The position numbers and the translations under genes were made by a program. Shown in pieces: positions 52,371 to 60,521 of a stretch of DNA of 64,000 nt. The DNA lies in assembly GCF_029223285.1 (NCBI RefSeq), contig NZ_JARHUJ010000005.1, positions 434,001-498,000 on the forward strand. Reading direction: 5' to 3'. This DNA comes from Paraflavitalea sp. CAU 1676 (GTDB taxonomy: Bacteria; Bacteroidota; Bacteroidia; Chitinophagales; Chitinophagaceae). The notes beneath the pieces were generated by a model. It was not told the origin of the DNA. It was given only the letters and a program-made list of their open reading frames with translations, and ran no database searches. Numbering within the stretch: position 1 is the first letter of the stretch; each line of letters starts with the position of its first letter.

Positions 52371-55118
52371 ATGATGCGTTGGATGTGCAGGTATTTCCTG
52401 ATCTTATCAGGCGTAGTGATGGCGGCTCCGGTGTGGGCGCAGAAGAAGCCTTTTGCTGTGGTGGTGCGCCATGATGCCGTGGCGCGTATTGCCTATGGCA
52501 CGGAACAGATCAGCAAGGCTTTGCAGGAAACGGGTTACCAGGTGGTGATCGCGAAGAAAGCCAGTTATGGTGGTCGCACGCCGCAGATACTGGCGGGTAC
52601 GCTCAAGGAAGCCGCGGTATTGGCGTACGTGAAGCAGTTTGGGGTAGATACGGCAAAGCTGGGCAAGGAGGGCTTTGTGATCAGGCGGCGATCGAATGTG
52701 ATCCTCATTGCGGGAGCTGATGCTTCGGGGGCTTTGTATGGTTGCCTGGAGCTGGCTGAGCAGGTGCGGCGCGCGAAAGCGTTGCCCGATGCCATCGATC
52801 TGCGTGATCGTCCGCAGATGGTTTTGCGGGGCACCTGCATTGGTGTACAGAAGCCTTATTACCTGCCGGGTCGTACGGTATACGAGTACCCTTATACGCC
52901 CGAAACATTCCCCTGGTTCTATGATAAGAAATTGTGGTTGCAATATCTCGATACGCTGGTAGCCAACCGGTACAATTCGCTGTACCTGTGGAATGGTCAT
53001 CCTTTTGCTTCTTTGGTGAAGCTGAAGGATTATCCTTATGCAGTGGAAGTGGATGAGGCTACTTTTAAAAAGAATGAAGAGATGTACCGCTTCCTTACGC
53101 AGGAGGCCGATAAGCGCGGCATCTGGGTGATCCAGATGTTTTACAATATCATCGTGTCCAAACCTTTTGCGGAACATCATGGCATCAAGACGCAGGACCG
53201 GGAGCGACCCATCACCCCACTCATTGCCGATTATACGCGCAAGTCGATCGCTGCTTTTGTAGAGAAGTATCCGAACGTTGGCTTGCTTGTTTGTCTGGGC
53301 GAAGCGATGGAAGGGGTGGGCAAAGATGATGTTGAGTGGTTTACCAAGACTATTATTCCCGGTGTACGGGATGGGCTGAAAGCCTTGGGCAGAACGGATG
53401 AGCCGCCGATCGTGTTAAGGGCGCATGATACGGATGCGCCGGCGGTGATGAAGGAGGCCTTGCCTTTGTACAAGAACTTATATACTGAGGCGAAGTTCAA
53501 CGGTGAAGCGTTGACGACCTATACGCCACGCGGCCCCTGGGCGGAGTTGCATCGTACCCTGAGCCGTATTGGTACGGTGCAGATCGAGAATGTACATATC
53601 CTCGCCAACCTCGAACCTTTCCGGTATGGGTCGGCGGATTTTATACAAAAGTCGGTGCAGGCGATGCACTCGACGTATGAAGCAAATGGTTTGCATTTGT
53701 ATCCGCAGGCTTCTTACTGGGACTGGCCATATGCGGCGGATAGCACGTCGCATGGTTTGCTGTTGCAGGTGGAGCGTGATTGGATCTGGTACCGCGAGTG
53801 GGCGCGCTATGCGTGGGATGCTCAGCGTGAGCGTGGTGGTGAGGTGGATTACTGGGCGGGCCAGTTGGCGGAACGCTATGGTTGCAGTGTGGAGCAGGGG
53901 AAGCAGCTATTGAAAGCCTACGAGGAGTCGGGCGAGATTGCGCCGAAATTGTTGCGCCGATTTGGGATTACGGATGGTAACCGGCAAACGCTGACGCTGG
54001 GTATGACGATGCCGCAGCTGGTGAACCCAAAACGGTTTGGGCTCTTTGAGTTGTTGTATAATTCGGAAGGTCCGGAGGGAGAGATGCTGATCGAATATGC
54101 CGAGAAAGACTGGAAGGGGTTGCCGCATATTGGTGAAACACCGCTGACGGTGATCAGTGAGGTGCGGGCGCATGGCCAACTGGCGGTGGACGCCATTGAA
54201 GCGGCCGGGGAAGGTGTTACGCGCAACCAGGAAGAATTTATCCGGCTGAAGAATGATATGCTGATCTACCAGGCTTTGGCCAATCACTATGCTTATAAAG
54301 CATTGGCGGCCATGAAGGCGCTGCGGTATAAATACAGTGGTGATCTCAATGACCTGAAGCAGGTGGTGAGTCCGCTGGAGGCGAGTGTTTCGTGGTACAG
54401 GAAACTCACCGATCTTACCAAAAGCACTTACCGATATGCGAACAGTATGCAAACGCAACAACGCAAAATTCCTTTCAGAGGGGTGAATGCAACTTATAAG
54501 AACTGGTGGGAGGTTTTGCCGGAGTTTGAAAAGGAATTGGTGCAACTGAACAGGCGCATCGATTCGCTGGGGACTGCTGTGAATGCCGTAAGGGTGGCTG
54601 ACCCGGTGCTGGCTGCGGCGTTGGTGGATGTGCGGGGTGTTGTGGTGGGGCGCTATGCGGCGGTGCCCGGTGCACGCACGTTTGGCGATAGTTTGTTTAC
54701 GCTCAAGCGCGTGATTCCTGAGCTGGCGCAACTGGAGGGGATCCAAACCAACTGGGCACAGCAGGTGCGGGAGGGGACTACGGTTTCGTTCACTACGGAG
54801 AAGCCGGTGAAATTACTGGTGGGATTCTTTGCCGGCAAAAAGCCGGGGTTGCTGCCTGCGCCGGAACTGGAGACAAATGCGGCGGCCAATGATTATGGGC
54901 AGGCAGAGGTGAAGGTGGCGAATGGTGTGTTTATCGAGGGGCTGCCGGCGATCAACATCCATACTTACTCTTTTAAACCGGGTAAGAATGTGTTGCAGCT
55001 GGCGAAGGGCGCGTGCCTGTTGCTGGGATTTGCGGCAGAGGAGGCGCCGCTGCGGGTGTATGATGCGGGCCTGCAGGATAAAAGCAGCAGGCAGGAAGTT
55101 GATTGGATCTTCGAATAA
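52371..55118 (+). CDS. large secreted glycosidase-like protein (alpha-glucuronidase/galacturonidase type)
   Basis: 915 residues with a signal peptide (MMRWMCRYFLILSGVVMAAPVWAQ). Residues about 25-140 form the small alpha/beta domain that precedes the barrel in GH20, GH67 and GH84 enzymes (YGTEQISKALQETGYQVVIA, ADASGALYGCLELAEQV). A TIM-barrel-like region follows (DRPQMVLRGTCIGV, LWLQYLDTLVANRYNSLYLWNGHPF, GLLVCLGEAMEGVG, PIVLRAHDTDA, ILANLEPFRYG). CLGEAME carries an acidic pair suitable for catalysis. The last third is helical, then beta. The family is not certain: an alpha-uronidase acting on pectin fragments is the best guess. As the last gene of the CoA-transferase operon it would supply the sugar taken up by the symporter. 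Confidence 0.72.
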   Translation: MMRWMCRYFLILSGVVMAAPVWAQKKPFAVVVRHDAVARIAYGTEQISKALQETGYQVVIAKKASYGGRTPQILAGTLKEAAVLAYVKQFGVDTAKLGKEGFVIRRRSNVILIAGADASGALYGCLELAEQVRRAKALPDAIDLRDRPQMVLRGTCIGVQKPYYLPGRTVYEYPYTPETFPWFYDKKLWLQYLDTLVANRYNSLYLWNGHPFASLVKLKDYPYAVEVDEATFKKNEEMYRFLTQEADKRGIWVIQMFYNIIVSKPFAEHHGIKTQDRERPITPLIADYTRKSIAAFVEKYPNVGLLVCLGEAMEGVGKDDVEWFTKTIIPGVRDGLKALGRTDEPPIVLRAHDTDAPAVMKEALPLYKNLYTEAKFNGEALTTYTPRGPWAELHRTLSRIGTVQIENVHILANLEPFRYGSADFIQKSVQAMHSTYEANGLHLYPQASYWDWPYAADSTSHGLLLQVERDWIWYREWARYAWDAQRERGGEVDYWAGQLAERYGCSVEQGKQLLKAYEESGEIAPKLLRRFGITDGNRQTLTLGMTMPQLVNPKRFGLFELLYNSEGPEGEMLIEYAEKDWKGLPHIGETPLTVISEVRAHGQLAVDAIEAAGEGVTRNQEEFIRLKNDMLIYQALANHYAYKALAAMKALRYKYSGDLNDLKQVVSPLEASVSWYRKLTDLTKSTYRYANSMQTQQRKIPFRGVNATYKNWWEVLPEFEKELVQLNRRIDSLGTAVNAVRVADPVLAAALVDVRGVVVGRYAAVPGARTFGDSLFTLKRVIPELAQLEGIQTNWAQQVREGTTVSFTTEKPVKLLVGFFAGKKPGLLPAPELETNAAANDYGQAEVKVANGVFIEGLPAINIHTYSFKPGKNVLQLAKGACLLLGFAAEEAPLRVYDAGLQDKSSRQEVDWIFE

Positions 55119-55154
55119 TTAACCGTCTGTATATTGATTGTTAAGTAGTTTATG

Positions 55155-55191
55155 ATGGCTGATCTGCCTTTTGGGGTGATCGGCCATTTTT
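55155..55191 (+). terminator. terminator of the CoA-transferase operon
   Basis: ATGGCTGATC (55155-55164) pairs with GATCGGCCAT (55178-55187) with one G-U pair, followed by TTTTTAT. Confidence 0.7.
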
Positions 55192-55214
55192 ATGTGCTAA
55201 GTTTTTCTGTACGC

Positions 55215-55549
55215 TTGTGGCACCGATCGGTTTTTTTGATATATTTATCGTGTATCGGGTTTTAAACTAACTGTCACATGAGAGAATGCCTTGGATCTTC
55301 CAATGTATTGTCATTACTGCACCTATGCGCTACTTTCTGTACTGCTGATGCTTTACCATTCATAAGACGGTTATTTTTTGCATTCGAGATAAGATTCCTG
55401 ACTAACAGGGTTTCTGCGGCCGGGCCTGCGTGTCTGGTTCTGCCGCGCATTTGTGTTGCTCAACCGGGTTCCGGTTGTTGAAGAATGTTTTTCTCTTCTC
55501 TGTTAGTTTTAAGTGCAGGGCTGCCCTTTTGGGCGGCCCTCAGTTTTTT
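55215..55549 (+). other. possible short transcription unit in a 770-nt gene-poor stretch
   Basis: TTG (55215-55217), 22 nt and TATATTTA (55240-55247) resemble a promoter. A terminator (AGGGCTGCCC 55517-55526, TTTT loop, GGGCGGCCCT 55531-55540, then six T) closes the unit. Inside, a 67-codon frame (55278-55481, MRECLGSSNVLSLL at its start) has six Cys and no recognisable family. Shorter frames overlap it. It may be a small RNA rather than a gene. From 55550 to 55888 I see nothing. Confidence 0.35.
55517..55549 (+). terminator. intrinsic terminator of the short unit
   Basis: A 10-bp stem with one G-U pair and a TTTT loop is followed by CAG and a run of T. Confidence 0.75.
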
Positions 55550-55888
55550 AGGGTGGGGTGGGGGAGCGGGGCATAAAGTGGATCGCCATATGGCGCTTCG
55601 GGTGGACCTGGAGGCGCTTTAGTTGGGGCTGGGCGGTCTTTGTTTTGTGCGATTCTGATCAAGTCCGCTATGGGGCTGGGTTTGCCAGTTTAATTCGGAG
55701 AATTTCCGCATTGGGCCTGCTTTTGAGGGCAGTTGCTTCACGGTTCCTTTTGAGTTCCCTCGCGGTTCGTATTGAGTTCCTGTTGAGATGACCACGACTT
55801 ACCCGGGGAGTACCCGGGAATTGAACGGGGAGTGAATAGACGGGGGCCAGGGAGGTGGCGGGAGGTGGGCAGGGGGAGAGCCCCCTGA

Positions 55889-56758
55889 TCATTTGTTCAA
55901 TACTTTCATCACATTGAGTTTATCGAGAATGAGCAGCAGGAATAATACAGTGAGCGCTGCCCCAAACAAACAAACCATCAATACGGCGTAATAATCGATG
56001 GTCCATTCGAGGGCTACTTTTAACCGTTGGATAAATGGTACGCCTTTGTGCGTGGCGCCTTCGTAGAGCGAAAACTTCACCGTGCAAAACTCATTTTCCG
56101 TATCAAAATTACCCAGTTCTACCCCCAGTGCCTGCAGCTGGGTTTCTATTTCCAGGATCTTATCGTGCAGGGCCACAAAATCACTGATCACGCCGCCTTT
56201 GGCTTTGAGTTCATTTAAGGAGGCGAGCGTTTTCTCCAGCGATGCCTTTTTGGCATTCAACTGCCGGTATTCATTTGTTTTATCAACCTTGGTTACTTCT
56301 TTTGCTTTAACATCGCCGATGTGCTGGATCTTCACATAGAAACTGTCGAACTTATCAGGGCTGATCCCGATCAGCAAGTGAATTTCCCGATTGCCTTTAT
56401 TGCCCGTATTCTTTTCATATTGAACAACTCCTCCAAATTTGCTGGTCTCGCTATTGATCTGTTTTACACCTTCCTCAAACTGAGCGCTCTTCGATTTTAT
56501 CGAGGCCGTTTTCTCGTATTTCTGGGAGGATGCGTTTTGGGCATCTGCGGGAACGTCGTTTTTTAAGTATTGCTTTTCACTGGCATAGTTTTTCCGCAGG
56601 TTCGCTACCCCGTCAAAATAGTCGGAAGAATAATCGCCACCCTGCGACAGGCTGCTGGTAATGTATCCATAGGCAAGCCTGAAAATGAGCATGGCAAAAA
56701 ACAATACGACAAACCATTTGCCGTAGTTCCAGAAGCGTCCTTTGAAGATATTTTTCAC
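55889..56758 (-). CDS. DUF4349 membrane protein
   Basis: 289 residues. A membrane segment lies at the N-terminus (WFVVLFFAMLIFRLAYGYI). The extracytoplasmic part (about 40-245) contains the DUF4349 core: EKTASIKSKSAQFEEGVKQINSETSKFGGVV, NREIHLLIGISPDKFDSFY, and a coiled coil EYRQLNAKKASLEKTLASLNELKA followed by ILEIETQLQALGVEL. A second membrane segment lies at the C-terminus (YYAVLMVCLFGAALTVLFLLLIL). The family role is unknown; the two anchors and the coiled coil suggest an envelope structural protein. The promoter TAGATTTG (minus strand 56791-56784) sits 25 nt upstream. Confidence 0.9.
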   Translation of the reverse strand: MKNIFKGRFWNYGKWFVVLFFAMLIFRLAYGYITSSLSQGGDYSSDYFDGVANLRKNYASEKQYLKNDVPADAQNASSQKYEKTASIKSKSAQFEEGVKQINSETSKFGGVVQYEKNTGNKGNREIHLLIGISPDKFDSFYVKIQHIGDVKAKEVTKVDKTNEYRQLNAKKASLEKTLASLNELKAKGGVISDFVALHDKILEIETQLQALGVELGNFDTENEFCTVKFSLYEGATHKGVPFIQRLKVALEWTIDYYAVLMVCLFGAALTVLFLLLILDKLNVMKVLNK

Positions 56759-56783
56759 GGTGTGGGTGGGGGTTATAGGTAGG

Positions 56784-56791
56784 CAAATCTA
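56784..56791 (-). promoter_or_regulatory. -7 box of the DUF4349 gene
   Basis: TAGATTTG on the minus strand matches TAnnTTTG. Confidence 0.5.
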
Positions 56792-56969
56792 CCTCTTTTG
56801 TTTTTCCGTATTCTAACTGTATCGTTAAAACAGATAGTAGTGAAAAAAGATATGTTTTATTTATGGAATATGGGTGGGTTTTGCATCCTATTAAGATAGG
56901 GATGTCTTCCGTTTGGTGAATCCGGGCGGTTGGTGCAGTACGGTATTATTCATCATTAAAACTTATCAC

Positions 56970-58358
56970 ATGGCAAAGGTTGTTGGTCTTTTAAAGTTGC
57001 GGGGTTCCGCCGGGGGCTTCAGCTTTTATGAGTTTGAGGGAGAAACCTATTGTAAAGAAAAGGGGAGTCCGAACGCCTGGCAGATGAAGCATGGGCATCA
57101 GTTTGCCGGCTCGCGGCGGCAGGCAGCGGAATTTGGCCGGGCTTCGGCGGCGGGTAAGCTTTTCAGGCAGGCGATGGGCAATGCGGCTGACGGCCTGCGG
57201 CTGCACAGTTTATCGTGGCGGATGTGCACCTGGCTGCTGGGCGCTTTGCAGCGCGATCCCGTGAGTGGTTGGGGTGAGCGGAAACTGACGGAGACGGACC
57301 TTAGCCTATTGGATGGTTTCGAATTCAACAAGAAGACTTCATTGGATGACCTGTTGCCGGTGAACCTGCCCGATAGTCACCGGATACAGGATGACAGGGT
57401 ACGGGTGTCGATGCCGGGTTTCCGCCTCAGGCGTAAAAAGAAAATGCCTGAAAGGGCCACGCATTATAGAATTGTATCCGGACTGGTCTATATCGACTTC
57501 GGGAAGCGGAACTTTGTACGTGACCTGATCCACAGTGAATATCATCCGATCGGCAATAAGCATTGCGCGTCTTTCGAGGTGGAACACCTGCTGCAGGAGC
57601 ATGCCGGCATGGCGGGGTTCTGGCTTTGGGGCATCGAGTATTACGAGACGACGGCGAAAGGGTGGAAAGAGGTGAAGGGCGGTTCGATGCGGATGATGAA
57701 ATGCTGGAATGTGCAGGAAGTGCAGCAGATTGAACTGAACCGGGCGGAGATGGCGGCGTTGTTGGTGCAGGAGCAGCCGTGTTTTGCCTGCGCGGTGGAA
57801 CCGGCCTGGGTGGCGGCTTTGGAGGATGCTGCTGGGGGCGATAATGGGGTGGCGGCCACGGAGGTGGACATGGGTAGGGCCGATCGGTCTTCGGAAGCGG
57901 TGACGGAGGAGGAGCTGAGCGGAACTTCGCAGGAGAAGATGGTGCGGGAGGTGAGGGAGATTACGCCGGAAATGACGGACCACGAAACGGAGCTGGTATC
58001 GACGGAGGTGGGGGATCTGAAAGTGGGGCTGCTATCGCCGGACGTAATGGAACAGGAGACGGAATTGCTTTCGCCGGAGGTCATTGAACTGCAGGCGGAG
58101 TTGCTGGCGGAATTTGACAGGCGGGTGGCGGCTATTGCGAGCGCTGCACCTGCTGAGTTGGTAGTAGACGCTGAAGGCATACTGGTGCTCAAACCGGAAG
58201 AAGGACCTTTGGCGATGGAGGTAGTGGCAACGGCGGAAGCAGCTGAAGCCCCGCCGGGCTTACTACTTACTGCCAACAATAAACCCGGCCTTTGTTACGA
58301 GCCGGGTTCTAGTGCTGGTGTTGGGGTTTCGAATGTTGATGGTCTATGCCTCTGGTAA
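56970..58358 (+). CDS. Bacteroidota-specific protein of unknown function with acidic repeat tail
   Basis: 462 residues from the Met at 56970 (MAKVVGLLKLRGSAGGFSFYEFEGETYCKEKG). This opening resembles a group of Bacteroidota proteins of unknown function that start with MAKxxGxLKxxGxxGGxSFY and carry a basic DNA-like or filament-like N-terminus. The middle (about 75-290) is mixed alpha/beta. From about residue 290 the protein becomes strongly acidic. Residues about 332-378 form four degenerate 12-residue repeats of the form S-P-E-V-x5-E-L-L. No signal peptide. The gene ends 15 nt inside the convergent AraC gene. Function unknown. Confidence 0.75.
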   Translation: MAKVVGLLKLRGSAGGFSFYEFEGETYCKEKGSPNAWQMKHGHQFAGSRRQAAEFGRASAAGKLFRQAMGNAADGLRLHSLSWRMCTWLLGALQRDPVSGWGERKLTETDLSLLDGFEFNKKTSLDDLLPVNLPDSHRIQDDRVRVSMPGFRLRRKKKMPERATHYRIVSGLVYIDFGKRNFVRDLIHSEYHPIGNKHCASFEVEHLLQEHAGMAGFWLWGIEYYETTAKGWKEVKGGSMRMMKCWNVQEVQQIELNRAEMAALLVQEQPCFACAVEPAWVAALEDAAGGDNGVAATEVDMGRADRSSEAVTEEELSGTSQEKMVREVREITPEMTDHETELVSTEVGDLKVGLLSPDVMEQETELLSPEVIELQAELLAEFDRRVAAIASAAPAELVVDAEGILVLKPEEGPLAMEVVATAEAAEAPPGLLLTANNKPGLCYEPGSSAGVGVSNVDGLCLW

Positions 58359-58697
58359 TATTTTCTTCCGGAGGTCACTGGGAAGCATCTGGAACTTTCT
58401 GCGGAATGCGGCCGTGAGGTTCGTGGCATGATTGTAGCCACAACGATGCGCGATCTCTGCAATGGGCAGGTCGGTCTCTTTAATGAGCGAGGCTGCTTCT
58501 TTCAGTCGGGCCACCTGCAGGTACTCGTAGGGGCCAGTGCCATACATCTGCTTGAACCCATACTTAAGGGTGGGCTCATCGAGCTCGACGATGCGGCTCA
58601 GCTGGGGTATGGAATAATGAATGTGGATGTCCTTCAGGATGAGGACGGCGGCGGTCTTTAATTTCTCCTGCGCCGCTTCGGCAATTTTCTTTTGCAT
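58344..58697 (-). CDS. AraC-family regulator consisting of the DNA-binding domain only
   Basis: 117 residues. Two helix-turn-helix units cover nearly the whole protein: SIPQLSRIVELDEPTLKYGFKQMYG and PIAEIAHRCGYNHATNLTAAFRRKFQMLPSDLR. A sensor domain is absent, so it is not a normal 280-300-residue AraC protein. A short helical N-terminus with Lys/Glu residues precedes it. Its promoter TAAATTTG (minus strand 58751-58744) and a GTTGGA-GTAT-TCCAAC palindrome (58777-58792) lie upstream. It faces the GH28 operon and is a candidate activator of the shared element at 58872 and 45254. Confidence 0.88.
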   Translation of the reverse strand: MQKKIAEAAQEKLKTAAVLILKDIHIHYSIPQLSRIVELDEPTLKYGFKQMYGTGPYEYLQVARLKEAASLIKETDLPIAEIAHRCGYNHATNLTAAFRRKFQMLPSDLRKKILPEA

Positions 58698-58743
58698 AGC
58701 GATAAGGTTTTTTGGTTTTACAGAAAAAGGATAGCTGCTATAC

Positions 58744-58792
58744 CAAATTTATCATTAATCAATGTTGCAAACAGGAGTTGGAGTATTCCAAC
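58744..58792 (-). promoter_or_regulatory. AraC gene promoter region with a palindrome
   Basis: Minus-strand TAAATTTG (58751-58744) is a full -7 match. A 16-bp perfect inverted repeat GTTGGA-GTAT-TCCAAC (58777-58792) sits just upstream, at a position fit for control. Confidence 0.45.
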
Positions 58793-58871
58793 CCGCACTT
58801 TAAGTTTCTGGTTTACGGCCAGTTGCGAGGATGCGAAACGGCCTTTTGCGTGCCGCCCGGGCCGCCGGAGA

Positions 58872-58938
58872 ATAGTAAAATAGTCCATCATTTCAGCCAT
58901 TCGTGACATTGCCTGAGGACGCCAGTCTACTACCTTTA
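58872..58938 (+). promoter_or_regulatory. conserved control element and promoter of the GH28 operon
   Basis: ATAGTAAAATA, one base, TCCATCATTTCAG (58872-58896), 7 variable nt, TGACATTG (58904-58911), a 19-nt spacer and TACCTTTA (58931-58938). All blocks recur in the same order and nearly the same spacing before the CoA-transferase operon (45254-45321). The 25-nt upstream block would sit at about -40 to -75, the usual place for an activator. Confidence 0.7.
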
Positions 58939-59007
58939 ATGCGAATAGGTTGGGGCTCATGATGTTATCAGGTGTGCCCGATTGTTTTGAATCTTCATCA
59001 TTGCCAT

Positions 59008-60369
59008 ATGAAATGTGTTCTGCCAATCCTTGTTCTCTTTTCCTGTCTGGCCGTTTCTGCCGGTAGCTTTGGACAATCTTATTATAACGTCGTCAAGTAT
59101 GGCGCGCACAACGACAGCAGCCGCAAGGCCACTGCCGCCATCGCCAAAGCCATTGCCGCCGCTTCCAAGGCAGGCGGCGGTACGGTGTACTTTCCTGCCG
59201 GGAAATACCTTACCGGGCCGATCCACCTGAAAAGCAATATCACCATCCTGATCGATGCCGGTGCTGAGTTGCATTTCAGCGACGACTTCGACGACTACCT
59301 GCCCATGGTGAAGAGCCGGTATGAAGGTGTTGATGTGACCAGCTTTTCGCCCCTGTTCTATGCGTATGAGGCGGAGAATATTGCCATCAAAGGGCGTGGT
59401 ATCATCGATGGCCATGGCCGTAAGTGGTGGCATTTTGTGGAAGGCTACAAAGAAGGGCAGGAGCGTAGTAAGTGGCAGTTGATCTTTGATGGTCTGAACA
59501 AAGACATCCTGCTGCCCGATGACCCAAAACAAATGAAACGGGGCTTTCTGCGTCCCCCGTTTATTCAGCCCATGTTCTGCAAGAACGTGTTGATCGAGGG
59601 CATCACCATTCGCAACTCGCCGTTCTGGACCGTGAATCCGGAGTTCTGCGAGAATGTAACGGTGACCGGTGTTACCATCAACAATCCTCCTTCGCCCAAT
59701 ACAGACGGCATCAATCCCGAGTCGTGCAAATACGTGCACATCAGCAATTGCCATATCAGTGTGGGCGATGATTGTATCACGATCAAATCGGGCAAGGATG
59801 TGCCGGGCCGCACCAAGGCAGCGCCCGCACAGAACTATACCATTACGAATTGTACTATGCTTAGCGGACATGGCGGCGTAGTGATCGGCAGCGAAATGAG
59901 CGGCGGTGTCAGGAATATTACCATCAGCAATTGTGTGTTTGACGGTACCGACCGTGGCATCCGCATCAAAACGGCGCGTGGCCGTGGTGGTGTGGTGGAA
60001 GTTATCCGGGTGGACAATATCATCATGAAGAATATCCGCGACCAGGCGATCGTACTGGATATGGAATATGCCAAAGTGCCGGTTGAACCAGTGAGTGAAA
60101 GAACGCCGGTTTTCCGCAATATCCGGCTCAGCAATATTACTGCCTATACCAAGACGGCACTTTACATCAATGGCCTGGAAGAAATGCCGGTGCAGGAATT
60201 CAGCTTGAGTGATGCCTACTTTGAAGCTGAGCAGGGCATTACGATACGCAAGGCCAAAGATGTTGAGTTGCACAAGGTGCGGATCAATGTAAAGCGGGGC
60301 AGTCCGTTAGTTACTGAAAATGTGCAGGGTTTGTCGGTGGATGGTTTTACCAGTGGTCCGAAGTTATAG
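59008..60369 (+). CDS. polygalacturonase-type glycoside hydrolase, GH28
   Basis: 453 residues from the Met at 59008 (MKCVLPILVLFSCLAVSAGSFG is the signal; the longer frame to 58972 adds unrelated residues). The right-handed beta-helix carries all GH28 landmarks: NTDGINPESC, VGDDCITIKSGKD, the GHG in LSGHGGVVIGSE, and RIK in GIRIKTARG. It hydrolyses alpha-1,4-galacturonosyl bonds in pectin; family members also include rhamnogalacturonases and xylogalacturonases. The envelope location suggests an oligomer-degrading exo-enzyme. It opens an operon with a GH43-like and a GH2 gene. Confidence 0.94.
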   Translation: MKCVLPILVLFSCLAVSAGSFGQSYYNVVKYGAHNDSSRKATAAIAKAIAAASKAGGGTVYFPAGKYLTGPIHLKSNITILIDAGAELHFSDDFDDYLPMVKSRYEGVDVTSFSPLFYAYEAENIAIKGRGIIDGHGRKWWHFVEGYKEGQERSKWQLIFDGLNKDILLPDDPKQMKRGFLRPPFIQPMFCKNVLIEGITIRNSPFWTVNPEFCENVTVTGVTINNPPSPNTDGINPESCKYVHISNCHISVGDDCITIKSGKDVPGRTKAAPAQNYTITNCTMLSGHGGVVIGSEMSGGVRNITISNCVFDGTDRGIRIKTARGRGGVVEVIRVDNIIMKNIRDQAIVLDMEYAKVPVEPVSERTPVFRNIRLSNITAYTKTALYINGLEEMPVQEFSLSDAYFEAEQGITIRKAKDVELHKVRINVKRGSPLVTENVQGLSVDGFTSGPKL

Positions 60370-60521
60370 GTCTTTTATCTTGCATGGAAAGGAACAGGTT
60401 GTTTATATTGCCAACGATAAAGGTACTATTGACACTAAAATGCAGGTGGGGTGGCGGATGATTATCCCTGACCCTGCAATACAATTGGGCTGTGGATGGT
60501 ATGGATTTTCAATAATAACTT

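Noticed and set aside
55558-55791. 77-codon plus-strand frame
   Set aside because: Low-complexity Trp/Gly/Arg-rich translation, behind a terminator, with no start signals.
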